Both the position numbers and the translations under genes were made by a program. The notes below the pieces were generated by a model that had not been told where the DNA came from, made no database searches, and saw only the letters and a list, made by a program, of their open reading frames with translations. Below, piece after piece: positions 1 to 10,982 of a stretch of DNA of 64,000 nucleotides (its first letter is position 1; the number at the start of each line of letters is the position of its first letter). Origin of the DNA: Rhipicephalus microplus (Eukaryota > Arthropoda > Arachnida > Ixodida > Ixodidae); the NCBI RefSeq assembly GCF_043290135.1, contig NC_134701.1, positions 67,714,002 through 67,778,001 on the forward strand, read 5' to 3'.

Positions 1-216
1 AGGTACTCGGCTGCTGACCCGCAGGTCGCGGGTTCAAATCCCGGCTGCGGCGGCTGCATTTCCGATGGAGGCGGAAATGTTGTAGGCCCGTGTGCTCAGA
101 TTTGGGTGCACGTTAAAGAACCCCAGAAGGTCGAAATTTCCGGAGCCCTCCACTACGGCGTCTCTCATAATCATATAGTGGTTTGGGACGTTAAACCCCA
201 CATATCAATCATCAAC
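1..216 (+). mobile_element. Ruka-like tRNA-derived SINE, cut by the window start
   Basis: A tRNA-like head with a polymerase III B box (GGTTCAAATCC at 31-41) is followed by the body shared with three other copies in this window (24287, 40884 and 56799). The copy ends at the repeated ATCAATC-type tail near 216. The A box is missing because the window begins inside the head. I recognise the family as the Ruka SINE described from Rhipicephalus ticks; that name is from memory, while the copy-to-copy similarity is seen directly. The element is non-coding and would depend on a LINE for movement. Confidence 0.85.
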
Positions 217-438
217 AAGAATGCCGCAGCGCTGCGACCACTGGGGCTAGTTGGTAACCGTTTATTTTGAATTCAAATCTAAAGTGAGGCACCTAATAGG
301 GACAGCAGTACCTGTTTAGTCGTTCTCGTTTCCACTCCATCTTTTGTACTGTACCCCTCTGTTTGCGTTTCAAGTATTACAAGTATACAAGTAAGCTATC
401 CACTACACCATAAATCATTGTAATGTTCGGTAAAGCGT

Positions 439-1680
439 TGTTACGCCTGGGAGTCCACACCGAACGTCAATGCCTCTGCAAAGGCAATCCGTGTCAAGGT
501 CAGTGATCATGCCAGCCTGACGCGATCAACTCAACGACGTCATCACGCGACGGAGCTGGTCTGTCTTACGCAACGTAATGCGACCTCCCTCAGCCCACGA
601 GCCCGATGAAGCAATCGGCACCTTCCAGTCTGGCGAGTCTTACGCAATGCGAGGCAATGCCACTCGTCCTTGGGTGCAACCACGTGCAGCGGCTCCGGAT
701 GTTATGATCATGACGCAGCACAGTGGTGGGTCCCCATTGGAGGATTCTGACATCACAGCCAGTGGCGCTTCTGGTTGGACGTTGGCGACGCAAAAGGTCC
801 ACCCGGTGCCTATAAAAAAATTGGTTCCAAATCTGCATGTTACACCGCAAATGTAGTCGAAAGACTTGTCTTGCGTCTAGTGAGAGGGAACAAACCGTTT
901 ATTTGATGTTCTGCGCAAGAAAATCGGTGAAGGGTATTCTGGAGGCGCTGCGTTAGAGTTCCTCGAGCGTGTAGCGCAGGTGAACGAGAGCATCGAGGCA
1001 CGTTAGACACAAGTGCCATCTGGCAGTTATCTTCGAAAACGAAGGCGTGCAGCCCGCGGAGAAAGATGCGCGCCAGTCTCGGAGGTGATGAGGCGTAGAA
1101 CGCAAAACGACGGGCAGGTGCCAACCCCGTTACGTCGTAGCAAAGCGTTGGAAACACCTTTTTGAGCATCGCGTTTCAATGTCAGCGCAGCGCGATAAAT
1201 GCTACATTCTTTAGAGTTACTTGTCTGTGCCTCTGCTAGTATAAAGGCAGACATAAAAAACTTCGTAGTGTTGTTATGGCGACTCAGACATGGGCAATTA
1301 TTGCTTTTTAATTTTACATTCACACAGCTATGAACGCTAAACCTTGAGCAATATTGGAGGGCGCTGCGAATGGGGTTGGCCGTTTAGTGCCGTTTGAGGT
1401 ATCGTTAGGGCGGACCAACATACAATTGTACAGACAGACAGACAGGCAGACAGACCAAAATTTTTTCGTCGAAGGTCCCCAAGAAAGACTATCGTCTTTA
1501 GAAAAGCTAAGCGGCGCGTCGCCAGTAGTTGATCTATGCGTCAGAGAGAAGCCGACGTATGCGTGAGAGAAGACACCTCGTTGCTTCGAGTCCTTTTGCT
1601 GTCGGCGCCACCGGTGTCCTTGAAAGCGGCGAGTTTCGTGGCGCCCTTCGTAACCTCGTCGGTGGGGTGCCTTCGTAACA
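439..1680 (+). repeat. 5' LTR of Gypsy A, split by an insertion
   Basis: It matches the 3' LTR (5518-6195) from 439 to about 822 and again from about 1501 to 1680. The left part ends at the TATA-like stretch CCTATAAAAAAA (about 811-822), and the right part resumes at AAGCTAAGCGG. Without the roughly 680-bp insertion the LTR would be about 560 bp. The TATA-like motif is shared by all three LTR copies and is the probable promoter. Confidence 0.8.
823..1500. other. Foreign insertion inside the 5' LTR of Gypsy A
   Basis: This block is absent from the other two LTR copies, so it arrived later or is a rearrangement. It contains a TATA-like motif (GTATAAAGGC near 1240) and a short CAGA-type simple repeat near 1430-1455. 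I found no terminal inverted repeats, no clear target duplication and no protein domain. Its class is unknown. Confidence 0.6.
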
Positions 1681-2079
1681 GCGGATGGCAGCTGCGGGGT
1701 CGGCCAGCGTCAGCGACATTGATGCGGTGAGTGCCTGATGTTTTCCCCTCAGTTCACCAGACCACTCTAGCAAAAGTTATACTACTTTAGTGAAGGGCTG
1801 TGTGAATCATTAGAGTGAGGTTTGATCGTTTCAAGCCACGTCGAAGCACTTTTAAACCAAAGTTAATGCTGATGGCGTAAACGCGGCAGTGTTAAAAATT
1901 GCTTGCGCGTCTTGTTAGTAGAATTATAGTGGGTACGGCAAGTAGATTCTTAACAGGGGCAAAGAGCAAGAGGCTAGTGTGAACGATGGAGAACTTTCAA
2001 GTGAAGCAAGAGGCCAGTGTGAACGATAGAGAACCTTCAAGTGAAGGAACTCATCGAAATTTGTGAGGAACTTGGCCTT

Positions 2080-3184
2080 ACTTTGGGCCGTGCGAAACGA
2101 AAGCAAGCGACCCTGAGGCTGAAGAAGTCGATAAAACCTGGGCGCATATCAAATCACGCCACGAGGAGGCTGAAAGGCGAGAAGTAGAAGTTCGTGAACG
2201 CGAAGAAGATGAAAGGCGAGAAGTTTGCGAACGTGAAGAAGCTGTGAAGAAGCTGAAGAGGCGGAGAGACAGGAGCGCCTCGAGTTGAAACAAATAAAAT
2301 TGGCAATCCTACAGTGTTTGCTGGTCCCAGCATAGCTTCTGCCACAGTTCAGGTCAGTGGTTATAGAATTTGGCACCAACTGCCACCGTTCGTAGTAGGC
2401 GAGGACACGGCGAAGTATCTCGTCAAGTTTGAACACGTCTGTAAGCGAAATGTTTTGGAATGGTCCCTTTGGATGCAGAACTTGTTAGCTTTTCTTCCCG
2501 GCGAAGTGTCCGACGTGATAACGTGCTTGTCGAAGGAAGCGTTTAATTAAAAGCTATGATGAGGTTAAGGAAGTGCTCTTGAGACGTTATAAGTTGTCAC
2601 CTGAGGCTTTCAGGCAAAGGTTCTGGTATGCTAAAAAGGGGAATAAATCACACGTCCACTTCGCGTTTCGTCTTAAAGCCGATTTATTTGAATGGCTCAA
2701 GGGCGAAGGTGTTTATGATGATCGCGATAAAGTGTTAGAATGCATTGTATTGGAGCAAATCTTCTGCTACATCGAGGAGGATGTCAAGCTTTGGCTGCAG
2801 GACAAACTTGGTGAAGTACAACTAAACAAAGGAGCAGAGTTAGCTGAGGTGTATTATACTCGCCGAAAGTTACATAGCAGGGCAGTGGGCGCTGAAAAGA
2901 ATGAAAGGAAAGAGGGCTTTTTAAAGAAACCTGATCAATGAAAACCCACTCCACACCGTAATTTCAAGAGGGAGCCATCTCTTACGAAGGACACTGTATG
3001 GGAAGGGCAAACGGAAGTGGAGAAATCAAATGAGGTTCCTAAGCAACGCACTGACACCACACGGGCGTTCGAATTACGGAAGCCGCTAATCTGCTGCAAC
3101 TGCAAAAGGGAAGGGCACATCGTGATAAACTGTAAGGAAAATTTTCCTGTTAGGAAAAGTCGAATTTCCAAGAAATTAGTGTGA
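2080..3184 (+). pseudogene. Gag remnant of Gypsy A with CCHC zinc knuckle
   Basis: About 2150-2310 encodes a Glu/Arg-rich coiled-coil-like stretch in shifting frames. Next comes a Gag core that begins at GYRIWHQLPPFVVGEDTAKY (frame of 2314) and continues after a frameshift near 2550 (frame of 2573). An in-frame TGA at 2939-2941 is followed in the same frame by a zinc knuckle of form CX2CX4HX4C (CCNCKREGHIVINC, about 3090-3131), and the frame ends at 3182-3184. The order coiled coil, SCAN-like capsid core, zinc knuckle is typical of tick and other invertebrate Gypsy Gag proteins, which bind element RNA and build the particle. At least one frameshift and one stop disable it. Confidence 0.7.
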
Positions 3185-3480
3185 ATGGGAAAATGTGTCG
3201 AGCACTTCGAGACTCAGCGGCAACCATGGACGTTGTCCATACCTCGTTGGTGTCTCCGGATTAATTTACAGGAAAATGCGCGTGGATCAGACAAGTCGCC
3301 GAAGAGCAGAGTGCTTGCTTACGAATTGCTACGGTTGTCGTTGAAGGCCCGTTCCGTAAGCTTCGCACCGAAACGGCTGTGACTGCCACGCTTCCCGATC
3401 GTTTTCCTTATCTTTTTTCTAATAACTCAGAGCAGCTTTTCAAAGAGCAGGGTGAATCGTTCTTCTCCAACTTAGCGTAC
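3181..3480 (+). pseudogene. Retroviral-type aspartic protease remnant of Gypsy A
   Basis: Directly after the Gag zinc knuckle the sequence reads as a protease-like segment including RALRDSAATMDVVH, where Asp-Ser-Ala is the likely active-site triad. TVVVEGPFRKLRTETAV and a Phe-Pro-rich stretch follow. The frame is broken by a stop near 3260. In a working element the protease would cut the Gag-Pol polyprotein. It ends shortly before the inverted solo LTR at 3562. Confidence 0.5.
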
Positions 3481-3561
3481 ATGGTTTTCACGTGATCGCA
3501 AGCACGGAAGCTTTCGCAGGAACTTAATTTTGTTCAATGTGGTCAAACAACTCCTGCAAAA

Positions 3562-4323
3562 TGTTACGAAACAGCGACGCCAATACGGTCCCGAAGGCGC
3601 CACTGCTCCGAACTCTACCGCCAAGGTCTCCATTCGTTTGGTAGTGTGTGTTACTGAGCTCGTGACTGCTTCTGCGCAGAGCTGATAGATTAGCGGACGA
3701 GACGACGGTGAGTTAAGGCAAGGTTTATGTACGGCATAGAAATAGAGGCGTTACAAATTCGGCACTGGGGCCGACAGCTTAGGGACTCGAAGAGCCGAGA
3801 TGTTTTCTCTCGTGCGCATCCGCCGGCTTCTCTCTCTGTTACGGAGCGCACCACCGACGAGGTTTCGAAGGGCGCCACAAAACTTGCCGCTGCCAAAAAC
3901 ACTGGCCGGGCCGATAGCGAAAGGAGCTCGAAGCGACCGAGAGGCTTCTCTGACACATAGGTCTGCTGCTGGCAACGCGCCGCGGGGCTTCTTTATAGGC
4001 ACCAGGCGGATCCTTTGATTTACCAAACGTCCAACCAAAAGCGCCGCTGGTCGTGATATCAGAATCCTCCCATGGGGACTTGCCGCTTCACTTGGTTGCA
4101 CCCAAGGACGAGGGATGTTGCCACGCATTGCGTAAGACTCACCAGACTAGAAGGCGCCGATTCCTTCAACGGGCTCATGGGCTGAGGGAGTTTGCTGTGC
4201 GTTGCGTGATAGACCGGCGCCGCCGCTTGATGACGTCGTTGAGTTGATCACGTCAGGCGGGCTCGACCACTGGCCAGAACACAGGTTGGCATTGACGTTC
4301 GGTGTGGAAACCCTGGCGTAACA
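3562..4323 (-). mobile_element. Solo LTR of the Gypsy A family, inserted in reverse orientation
   Basis: The segment is the reverse complement of the element A LTRs. It starts TGTTACG, ends TAACA, and is flanked by a perfect 4-bp duplication AAAA (3558-3561 and 4324-4327). The flanking duplication shows an independent insertion into element A, followed by LTR-LTR recombination that left a solo LTR. At about 762 bp it is slightly longer than the 3' LTR of element A (678 bp). Confidence 0.85.
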
Positions 4324-4633
4324 AAAAGCTGCTTATCTGTGTGACGTTGACGGCGAGTCGACGGGACCTCAAACCGGAAATTCTCCGTGTGAGTCATTTC
4401 AGCAGTCACTCGAGCGGCCCGTCGCAGAAGCGACTGGCGCGGTTTCTGTAGACGGAGGAGACGACATGGTGCCATTGAGTCAGAGCGACAGGGGTGCAAC
4501 GCTCTCGCTCTGACTGGTCATGCGCCAGAGCCGATCACAGCAAGTTGAAGGCCCACTATTACAGCTAATTATCGGTCATCATAGGAGAATTCAACGATTC
4601 CTGTAGAGGAAAGTTGTACTGAGCTGTCGAGGG

Positions 4634-4940
4634 TTGATCGAGCAATGCTCACTCGAGAGCAGCGTGAGGACCTCTCGAATAAAGCGCGTATTAAAAGCGC
4701 AAAGTTGGGAAAAAGAAAAGGAATGTTGTTTTTTTTTAGAATGCAGGGCTTCTGTATCGGAGCTACACAGATGTGCAATGTCGCAAGTACGAGCAGCTCT
4801 TGGTACCGCTTGTGTATCGTCGCCTAAAGGTGACCGGTTACTGAGGTGGAGCATGATACTCCAACAACACAAATTTGACGTTTGCTACAAAAGGAAACGC
4901 TAAGCGCTAATGCAAACGTATTGAGCCGTACGTTCTAGCT
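4634..4940 (+). pseudogene. RNase H end of the Gypsy A polymerase
   Basis: The reading frame ending near 4903 contains RLLRWSMILQQHKFDVCYKR, which is the last part of a Ty3/Gypsy RNase H domain. After a stop it continues with NANVLSR, matching the usual NADALSR motif. The upstream part of the frame has no recognisable reverse transcriptase, so most of pol is gone. In intact elements this domain removes the RNA strand during cDNA synthesis. Confidence 0.6.
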
Positions 4941-5517
4941 TGTACCTTCTCCACCTTTCAGTCTTTCTCTGGCGAGTCGGGGCAAAATTTTGTCCTCTTC
5001 ACCGCCTTAGCTGAGCGCTCTCGTCCGTAGTGATGTCAAGGGGCCATTTTTATGTTGCATTCTATTTCATCATGTTGTTGTACATGTAAAATTTGAGTTC
5101 TCATTTTAAGAGTCTTGTGTCCCACATGTTCCTCTTGATGTAGCGGAAACGAAATTCCGATAGACACGTAGCTAGGTATATATTGTACTATACATTTTCT
5201 CATGTTCTGTCGGGTAACCGAGGGCACTTGCATGTGTCATGTGTTGTCTTTTGCTGAACCATTCTTGACAAGTTGCAGAACCATCGACAAGCGCTGAGAC
5301 CAAAAATCGTCGGAAGAAACGAGCGAATCTTGCCGACAAGTTGTGGTGACAAGCCAGTGGAGCTGGATCCGTCCTCAAGAATGGGTTGTGTTCACAGAAC
5401 TGAGCCTAGAGCTACATTCTTCCCATGGCCCTGGGGGCAATCCTGGAGGGACCTGGCGACATCCGAGCCACGTGGAAGCAGCTCGTCTTTTGTGCGCATT
5501 GTCTGGCGGCGGGGAAC
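4941..5517 (+). other. 3' internal region of Gypsy A without a readable gene
   Basis: No protein domain is legible here. The stretch just before the LTR is purine-rich (GGCGGCGGGGAAC, about 5505-5517) and is the likely polypurine tract for second-strand priming. Confidence 0.4.
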
Positions 5518-6195
5518 TGTTATGCCTGTGAGTCCACACCGAACGTCAATGCCTCTGCAAAGGCAGCCTGTGTCAAGGCCAGTGATCGAGCCCACCTGAC
5601 GCGATCAACTCAACGATGTCATCACGCGGCAGCCCCGGTCTGTCTTACGCAACGCACAGCGAGCTCCCTCAGCCCACGAGCCCGATGAAGCAATAGGCGC
5701 CTTCCAGTATGGTGAGTCTTACGTAACGCGAGGCAACACCATTCGTCCTTGGGTGCAACCACGCGCAGCGGCTGCGGATTAGATAATCATGACGCAGCCC
5801 AGTGGCGGGTCCCTATTGAAGGATTCTGATATCATGGCCAGCGGCGCTTCTGGTTGGACGTTGGTGACGCGAAAGGTCCACCCGGTGCCTATAAAAAAAG
5901 CCGAGCGACGCGTCGCCAGCAGTTGATCTAGGCGTCAGTGAGAAGCTGAAGTATGCGTGAGGGAGGACATCTCGGCTCTTCGAGTCCCTAAGCTGTCGGC
6001 CACAGTTCCCAATATATAACGCCTCTATTTCTATGCTGTGCATAAACTTTGCCTTAACTCACCGTCGTCTATCAGCTCTGCGCAAAAGCAGTCGCGAGCT
6101 GAGTAACACACGCTACCAAACGGCTGGTGACCTTAGCGGCGGAGTTCGGAGCAGTAGCGCCTTCGGGACCATGTTGGCGTCGCGCCTTCGCAACA
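5518..6195 (+). repeat. 3' LTR of Gypsy A
   Basis: This uninterrupted 678-bp LTR begins TGTTATGCCTG and ends in CAACA. It is followed by the target duplication GCGT (6196-6199). It shares long stretches with 439-822 and 1501-1680 in direct orientation and with 3562-4323 in inverse orientation. A TATA-like CCTATAAAAAAAG lies near 5888. Confidence 0.85.
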
Positions 6196-6199
6196 GCGT

Positions 6200-6934
6200 G
6201 CACTCACTATTCTAATACTATTCAATATGCGCCAAAGCGTGGTACTCGTTACACAACAGTAAAGCATTGTCTGTGTTTCTTTGTTGCCGTTGTAGGTGAA
6301 GACGGTGTAGTATCGCAGCTGAACGTTAAATTCTTGCAGCCCTTTAAACAACTGCAAGCGTACGACCCGCTAGCTGCAAAGTTCGCATTGTGTGAACCTT
6401 GGCTGTTATCTTACTCTTGAAGTGCGCTACTTAGTACACGTTTGAATGATTACGTACCTGACATATTACCTGTATAGGGTACTTTTGCGAAGGATTGCGA
6501 GACACCGGTGTGACCCTCTGGTACAATACTCGACTACCTCGTAATCTCATCTGATCTGTGAAATATCTTTTCCTAAGTATATTTTTTTTCTTAATTCGCG
6601 TGATAGCGGTGGCGGACACTGGCAGCAGCGGTGATGGCAGGCAAGTGAGGTATTGATATTGACTGCTCTTGTGACCTTGTGACAGCTTCCGCCATAGAAG
6701 ACACGATACGAAATGAAATCCGTTATTTTCGCGTCAGACTACGGAACTAATGTGCAATTCAAGAGGAAGCAGTGATGTTCTGCCCTACGTACGCCAAAGA
6801 ATTCTCATTCAGAGTCAAAAAAAATTTCCCATTTCAGGGATTTATTCCTGCAAACGTTACAGAAATTTCCAGCATATATACCTACTCACCAGTACTAATT
6901 TCCGTTCTCATATACGAACACACATAAGGATGGA
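6200..6934. other. Intergenic sequence, no gene seen
   Basis: Only short shadow reading frames occur. No repeat, RNA gene or protein motif was recognised between Gypsy A and the LINE. Confidence 0.4.
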
Positions 6935-7710
6935 TCAAGTGGTGCAATGGCTCCATCTTCACAACGAGAGTGGGAAAGGGCTGAGAAGAGGGTTCCAAGT
7001 AGTACATCAACAGGCCCAGATGGCATTCCAATTATGCTGACAAAGACATTGGTCCGAAGTCTAAACAGACTTTGAGAGAGGCAGTAAGCAGAACAATAAT
7101 CGATGGTGAAGTCCTCGATGAATGGAAGCTTAGCAGGATGAGCATGATCCCTAAAAGAAGGGGGGACAAAGCTGACATAAGCAACTACCGTTCTATAAGA
7201 GTGACATCAGTGCTCTACAGGTTGGCGATGCAGATTATAAAGGAAAGACTGCAGGCATGGATAGAGAATGAGGGGGTGCAGGGAGAACTGCAGAATGGGT
7301 TTCCGAAACACAGGAGGTTGCAAGACAATCTGTTCTCACTGATGCAGTGCATCGAAACAGCAGAAAAGGGACTAAGGACCCTGTGGCAAGCATTTTTGGA
7401 TATCAAGGGAGCGTACGATAGCGTAATTCAAGAGTACTTGTGAGGATTACTGGACACACTAGGTGTGGAAGATGGAGTCACTAATATTTTAAGGGAAATC
7501 TGTAAAAGTAACAAGGAAGTTATAAAGTGGAAAAAACAGGCATCCATGCTCAAAGAGGTTAAACAGTGGCTTAAGCAGGGGTGTCCTTTGTCACCCTTAT
7601 TATTCATGACGTACCTACAAGGGTTAGAGGCCGAGCTAGAGGGAAGTGTACTTGGCTTCAACCTCTCTTTCGTCAAACAAGCAAAACTTATTGATGAGGC
7701 ACGACCAGCA
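6935..7710 (+). pseudogene. LINE reverse transcriptase, N-terminal part
   Basis: The product would copy LINE RNA at the target site. The frames read SSTSTGPDGIPIMLTKTL (about 6990-7045), then from 7072 a 123-codon open stretch with the RT fingers and palm motifs NYRSIRVTSVLYRL and AFLDIKGAYD. A stop at 7441-7443 is followed by more RT, including RQ/KQGCPLSPLLFMTYLQGLE-like sequence near 7575-7630. It is interrupted at TTGA (7711-7714), just before the YADD catalytic box. Confidence 0.75.
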
Positions 7711-7714
7711 TTGA

Positions 7715-8717
7715 GGTGGTAGGCCCCTCAAAAACAAAAATTTTTTAATGGCAGGTAGCGTTGTAATAACGTTTTTCTAAAAACCAGCATGTCTTATTTA
7801 ATTTACCCTGCTATATACAGTGCAAAATATTGAATATTTATTTATTGGGAGTTAATCTTTGTCAAAAATTGCATTAAGAGTGCTAGCCACGAGGCTTTAT
7901 TCAGTAAAGCATTGAAATTTGTGTAACTAAAGGCTGGAGCTATGCGGTGAACTAGAATAAATACTATGCAGTGAATATCAAGGAAGTAATGCTGAAAAAA
8001 CAAAAAAAAACGGAAAAAAGAGCCAATTTAGACTGTGCCTGTTGGAGAATTCAGCTGTGAACTCCGAATATTCGATGGATTTTTTTTATTCCAGTTCACT
8101 GCACAGATATATATGTTGTAAGTCATTTTGCGAAACTTCAGTTCAAAGTATACGCTGAGAAATACGTTATAAAATTTTGCATCGCAACATTTGGAGCAAA
8201 TTAGTATTTTCAGAAAAACGTAAACAAAGATTTCTGAGCTTGTAAAAAGGGTCACAATCTTCACATGCAGGCCTAAAATGCACCAGATTCATAGCTGGGC
8301 CCTTCTGCGGAAGCATTATTGTCTCCTTGTGTTCGGGTGGCTGCTCTACTTTTCTTCCTGGACTGTTTTGTCCCATCCACTGGCTTGCGTTTAGCATTCT
8401 GCATGCGCAGGTGATCCCTGGCAATGCAAGCTTTCGTCGTGTGGTACCCTGGTTCTATGCCAGCTTGCTTCAGGATATCTAGAGAGCTTACACTGCCATT
8501 ATTAAAGCGTGCCACAGCATCATGCAAGGCAAACATTACTGTAGGCAAGCTTACGTAGACCTCTTTGGATGCCCGCTGCCATATTAGACCATTGAAATAC
8601 TGTGTGAATGTTTGGGCGTGAATATGTGAATATGTGAATGTTTGGGCGTGCAAGAAAAACAAAACCCTATAAATTATATCGCGAAACACAAATGACTTTT
8701 GAAGGTGGCCTTCCAGC
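7715..8717 (-). mobile_element. Kolobok-like DNA transposon at a TTAA site
   Basis: The 1003-bp block interrupts LINE copy 1 exactly at the TTAA seen in the intact LINE (CAGCATTAATG). The left flank is TTGA (7711-7714, one substitution) and the right flank is TTAA (8718-8721). The ends form imperfect inverted repeats (GGTGGTAGGCCCC.. against GCTGGAAGGCCACC..). The minus strand carries the C-terminal part of a transposase. A TTAA target with this transposase type fits the Kolobok superfamily. piggyBac also uses TTAA, but the protein does not look like piggyBac. The element is a truncated, non-autonomous copy. Confidence 0.65.
8273..8608 (-). pseudogene. C-terminal fragment of a Kolobok/Mutator-like transposase
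   Basis: The minus-strand frame reads YFNGLIWQRASKEVYVSL, then FNNGSVSSLDILKQAGIEPG, a Lys/Arg-rich tail, and ends GPSYESGAF. The spaced IW..PK-like, FN.G and ..G..PG motifs and a final Y.xG.F signature are, from memory, shared by a family of invertebrate transposases. The catalytic N-terminal domain is absent. The long open frame upstream of about 8610 runs into antisense LINE sequence and is not part of the protein. Confidence 0.5.
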
Positions 8718-8721
8718 TTAA

Positions 8722-9924
8722 TGTGCGCAGATGATATAGTGCAAATGGCCAACAACAAGGAAGATTTGGAGAGATCGATGGACATCTGCGGTAATGAGGG
8801 AGATAGCTGAGGTTTCAGATTCAGTAAAGAAAAATCAGCAGTCATGATTTTTTTTATAATGAAGATTCTGAGCTTAGGATACAGGAAGTCACGCTAGAGA
8901 TAACAGATAAATACAAATATCTGGGCGTATGAATAAGCAATGGGACCGAGTACCTAAGGGAAAACGAAATATGTGTGATAACTATAGGTAACAGGAATGC
9001 AGCAGTGATGAAAAACAGGGCACTGTAGAATTACAATAGGTATAATGTTGTGAAAGGAATATGGAAATGGGTCATGGTTCCTAGTCTGATGTTCAGCAAT
9101 GTGGTCTTGTGCATGAGATCAGAAGTTCAAGCGAGATTAGAAATTAAGCAGCGTGGAATAGGTAGGCTAGCTTTATAGGAGCTCACGGAAATACACCAAA
9201 TCAGGGAGTACAAGGTGATACGGGATGGAGATCATTTTACGGCAGGGAAGCTAGCAGCAAGATAAAATTTGAGAAGCGATTGGGAGAAATGGGGGAGGAG
9301 CGTTGGGCTAGGAAGGTTTTACTAGTACATGAAGAATGTCGATACAAAATGGAGGAAGCGAATCGGAAAATTGACGGGTAAATACATGAAAAACAGCAGG
9401 GGGCCAAACCAAAAAGAACTATCGTTTAAGAAGAAGCTGAAGGAAACGGAGACGGACATGTGAATTCGCATGATTAAGAAGTCCGCACTAGAGATCTATC
9501 AAACTTTTAAGGAGGAAATTGCCAAGGAAAGCATCGATAATACTCGGGGTAGTTCTCTACTGTTTTAGGCCAGGACGGGAGTATTGCGTACCAAGACATA
9601 TCTGGCCAAATACGAAGAAGTAGACACGGTATGCAGTGCATGTGGAGAGCAGGAGGAAACTGTCGAACACTTGATAATGTTCTGTAAATGGCTACACCCT
9701 ATAGTTCAGGATGATAGCACAGATTTTTTTCAAAGCACTGGGGTTTAGGCACAGGAAGGGCAAAATAGACTTTAGGCGGGTAGAATTAACTTGAAGGAGG
9801 TTATCTGATTGGTGGCTAAAGTCAAGGCACGAGTGGAAATTCAACCCTTCACTGCGAAGTATGCATCCTCAAGCTCACTAATTAAAGGGAAAAAAATAAA
9901 TCTAGTTTTTTGTTCATTAAGTAT
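8722..9924 (+). pseudogene. LINE reverse transcriptase, C-terminal part and 3' UTR
   Basis: Beginning at the catalytic ADDIV box (8728), the segment corresponds position by position to the minus-strand LINE at 12480-13690. A C-terminal Cys/His finger follows near 9625-9690. Stops, for example at 8808 and 8932, and indels break the frame. The sequence is interrupted by Gypsy B after GTAT (9921-9924). Confidence 0.75.
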
Positions 9925-10906
9925 TGCCACCAGCACGTATTGGGTCGACAGCAAGAGCAGCTCTCAATCTGGAGGAAAAAGAAGATCGCGTGCGTCTTCT
10001 CTGCTCGAAAGCCAGCCACGACTTTTGGGTCCCCGGGCATGCTGGAATTGAACTAAATGAAATTTCTGATTCGCTTGCTTCGGCATCTTTAAATTTTCCG
10101 GTAATGCTAGTAGCTCCACAGTTTCTTTTTAATACTGCGGAACGATTCAAACGCCTGTTAATCTTAAAAATCAACGAAACGTCGCTTCTACAATCTGAAG
10201 AATTTCGGCACTTGCAATTCACATGGAACACCGCAAAATGCCTTTCCCGTCAATCTGAGGTGACCCTCACAAGCTTTCGCTGTAGAGTTCCTCTGTTAAA
10301 TTTTTATCTAAACAAATCAGGATTTTCATTAACTAATAACCTATGTGTAGTTTGCAATGAACCAGAAACAACAGATCACTTTTTTCTCACATGCCACCGC
10401 TTCGCCTCACTGCGCCGAATAATTCTTGAAAGACCGATTGGTATGCTCGGATTGCCAGTCAGTACATCCACCCTATTATAGTTTGGAGCCAGTCAGTTGG
10501 GTGTGGGCCACAGTGCTATTCTGTCAGTGCTACATAAATTCATTCAGGCAACCGGAAGAATACGCTGCTAGTGGTACTCCCAGATATATCCAATTCTTTC
10601 TCCCCCTTCCTCATTCTTGTTAATTTGTTTTTTATATGCTGGTTTATCGCATTCTTCTGCAATTTTTCATGTTTTTTCAAAGGAACATTATTATTGTTCC
10701 TATCTAACTTCTCTTTATTTTTTTAGCAAGCGTTGTAAAAAATGATCTATTATGAGGTACAGTGGGGTCAATCCCCCGTGTGGCTTTGAGCCAAGATCTC
10801 CTAGGAGACAAGGCAAGACAAGACAAGCCACGACTGACGCATCGTCCTAGAGCTAGCTACCCGGTGGTTCAATAAATCCCCCCAGTACTTGTGACTCATC
10901 GTGACA
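9925..10906 (+). repeat. 5' LTR of Gypsy B interrupted by a LINE tail
   Basis: Positions 9925-10022 and 10835-10906 match the 3' LTR at 14879-15051. Between them lies a LINE 3' fragment flanked by the 9-bp duplication AGCCACGAC (10014-10022 and 10826-10834). Sequence after the LTR (AACTGGTGGAAGTGC) is the likely primer-binding site region. Confidence 0.8.
10023..10825 (+). mobile_element. 5'-truncated LINE fragment (RNase H and C-terminal finger)
   Basis: The frame from 9924 to 10481 reads FWVPGHAGIELNEISDSLAS, an RNase H motif with the HAG..xNE signature. It then has a C-terminal zinc finger CVVCNEPETTDHFFLTCHRF. A stop near 10480 is followed by the remaining 3' part and a tail of CAAGA-type repeats. 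The 9-bp AGCCACGAC duplication on both sides proves a target-primed insertion into the Gypsy B LTR. RNase H within ORF2 points to the I superfamily of LINEs. Confidence 0.8.
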
Positions 10907-10982
10907 AACTGGTGGAAGTGCTGGATAGTCTCACGCATGCTGCAACCCCCCCCTCCCCCAAGGAAGCCGTGATACGAGTCCA

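Larger units (their letters stand above)
439..6195 (+). mobile_element. Gypsy-type LTR retrotransposon A, decayed, with nested insertions
   Basis: Two direct LTRs (439-1680 and 5518-6195) both start TGTTA and end in CAACA/TAACA. They are flanked by the same 4-bp target duplication GCGT (435-438 and 6196-6199), so both original ends are preserved. The interior holds remnants of Gag, an aspartic protease and RNase H in the order usual for Ty3/Gypsy. Most of the reverse transcriptase and integrase is deleted. An inverted solo LTR of the same family sits inside at 3562-4323, and unrelated DNA interrupts the 5' LTR. Frameshifts and stops throughout show that it cannot move by itself. Confidence 0.85.

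Noticed and set aside
31..41. tRNA gene call from the polymerase III boxes
   Set aside because: The boxes belong to SINE heads; no cloverleaf with acceptor stem and anticodon arm can be formed.
8273..8845. 190-codon minus-strand frame as a complete transposase
   Set aside because: Its N-terminal part is antisense LINE reverse transcriptase; only the C-terminal third is transposase-like.
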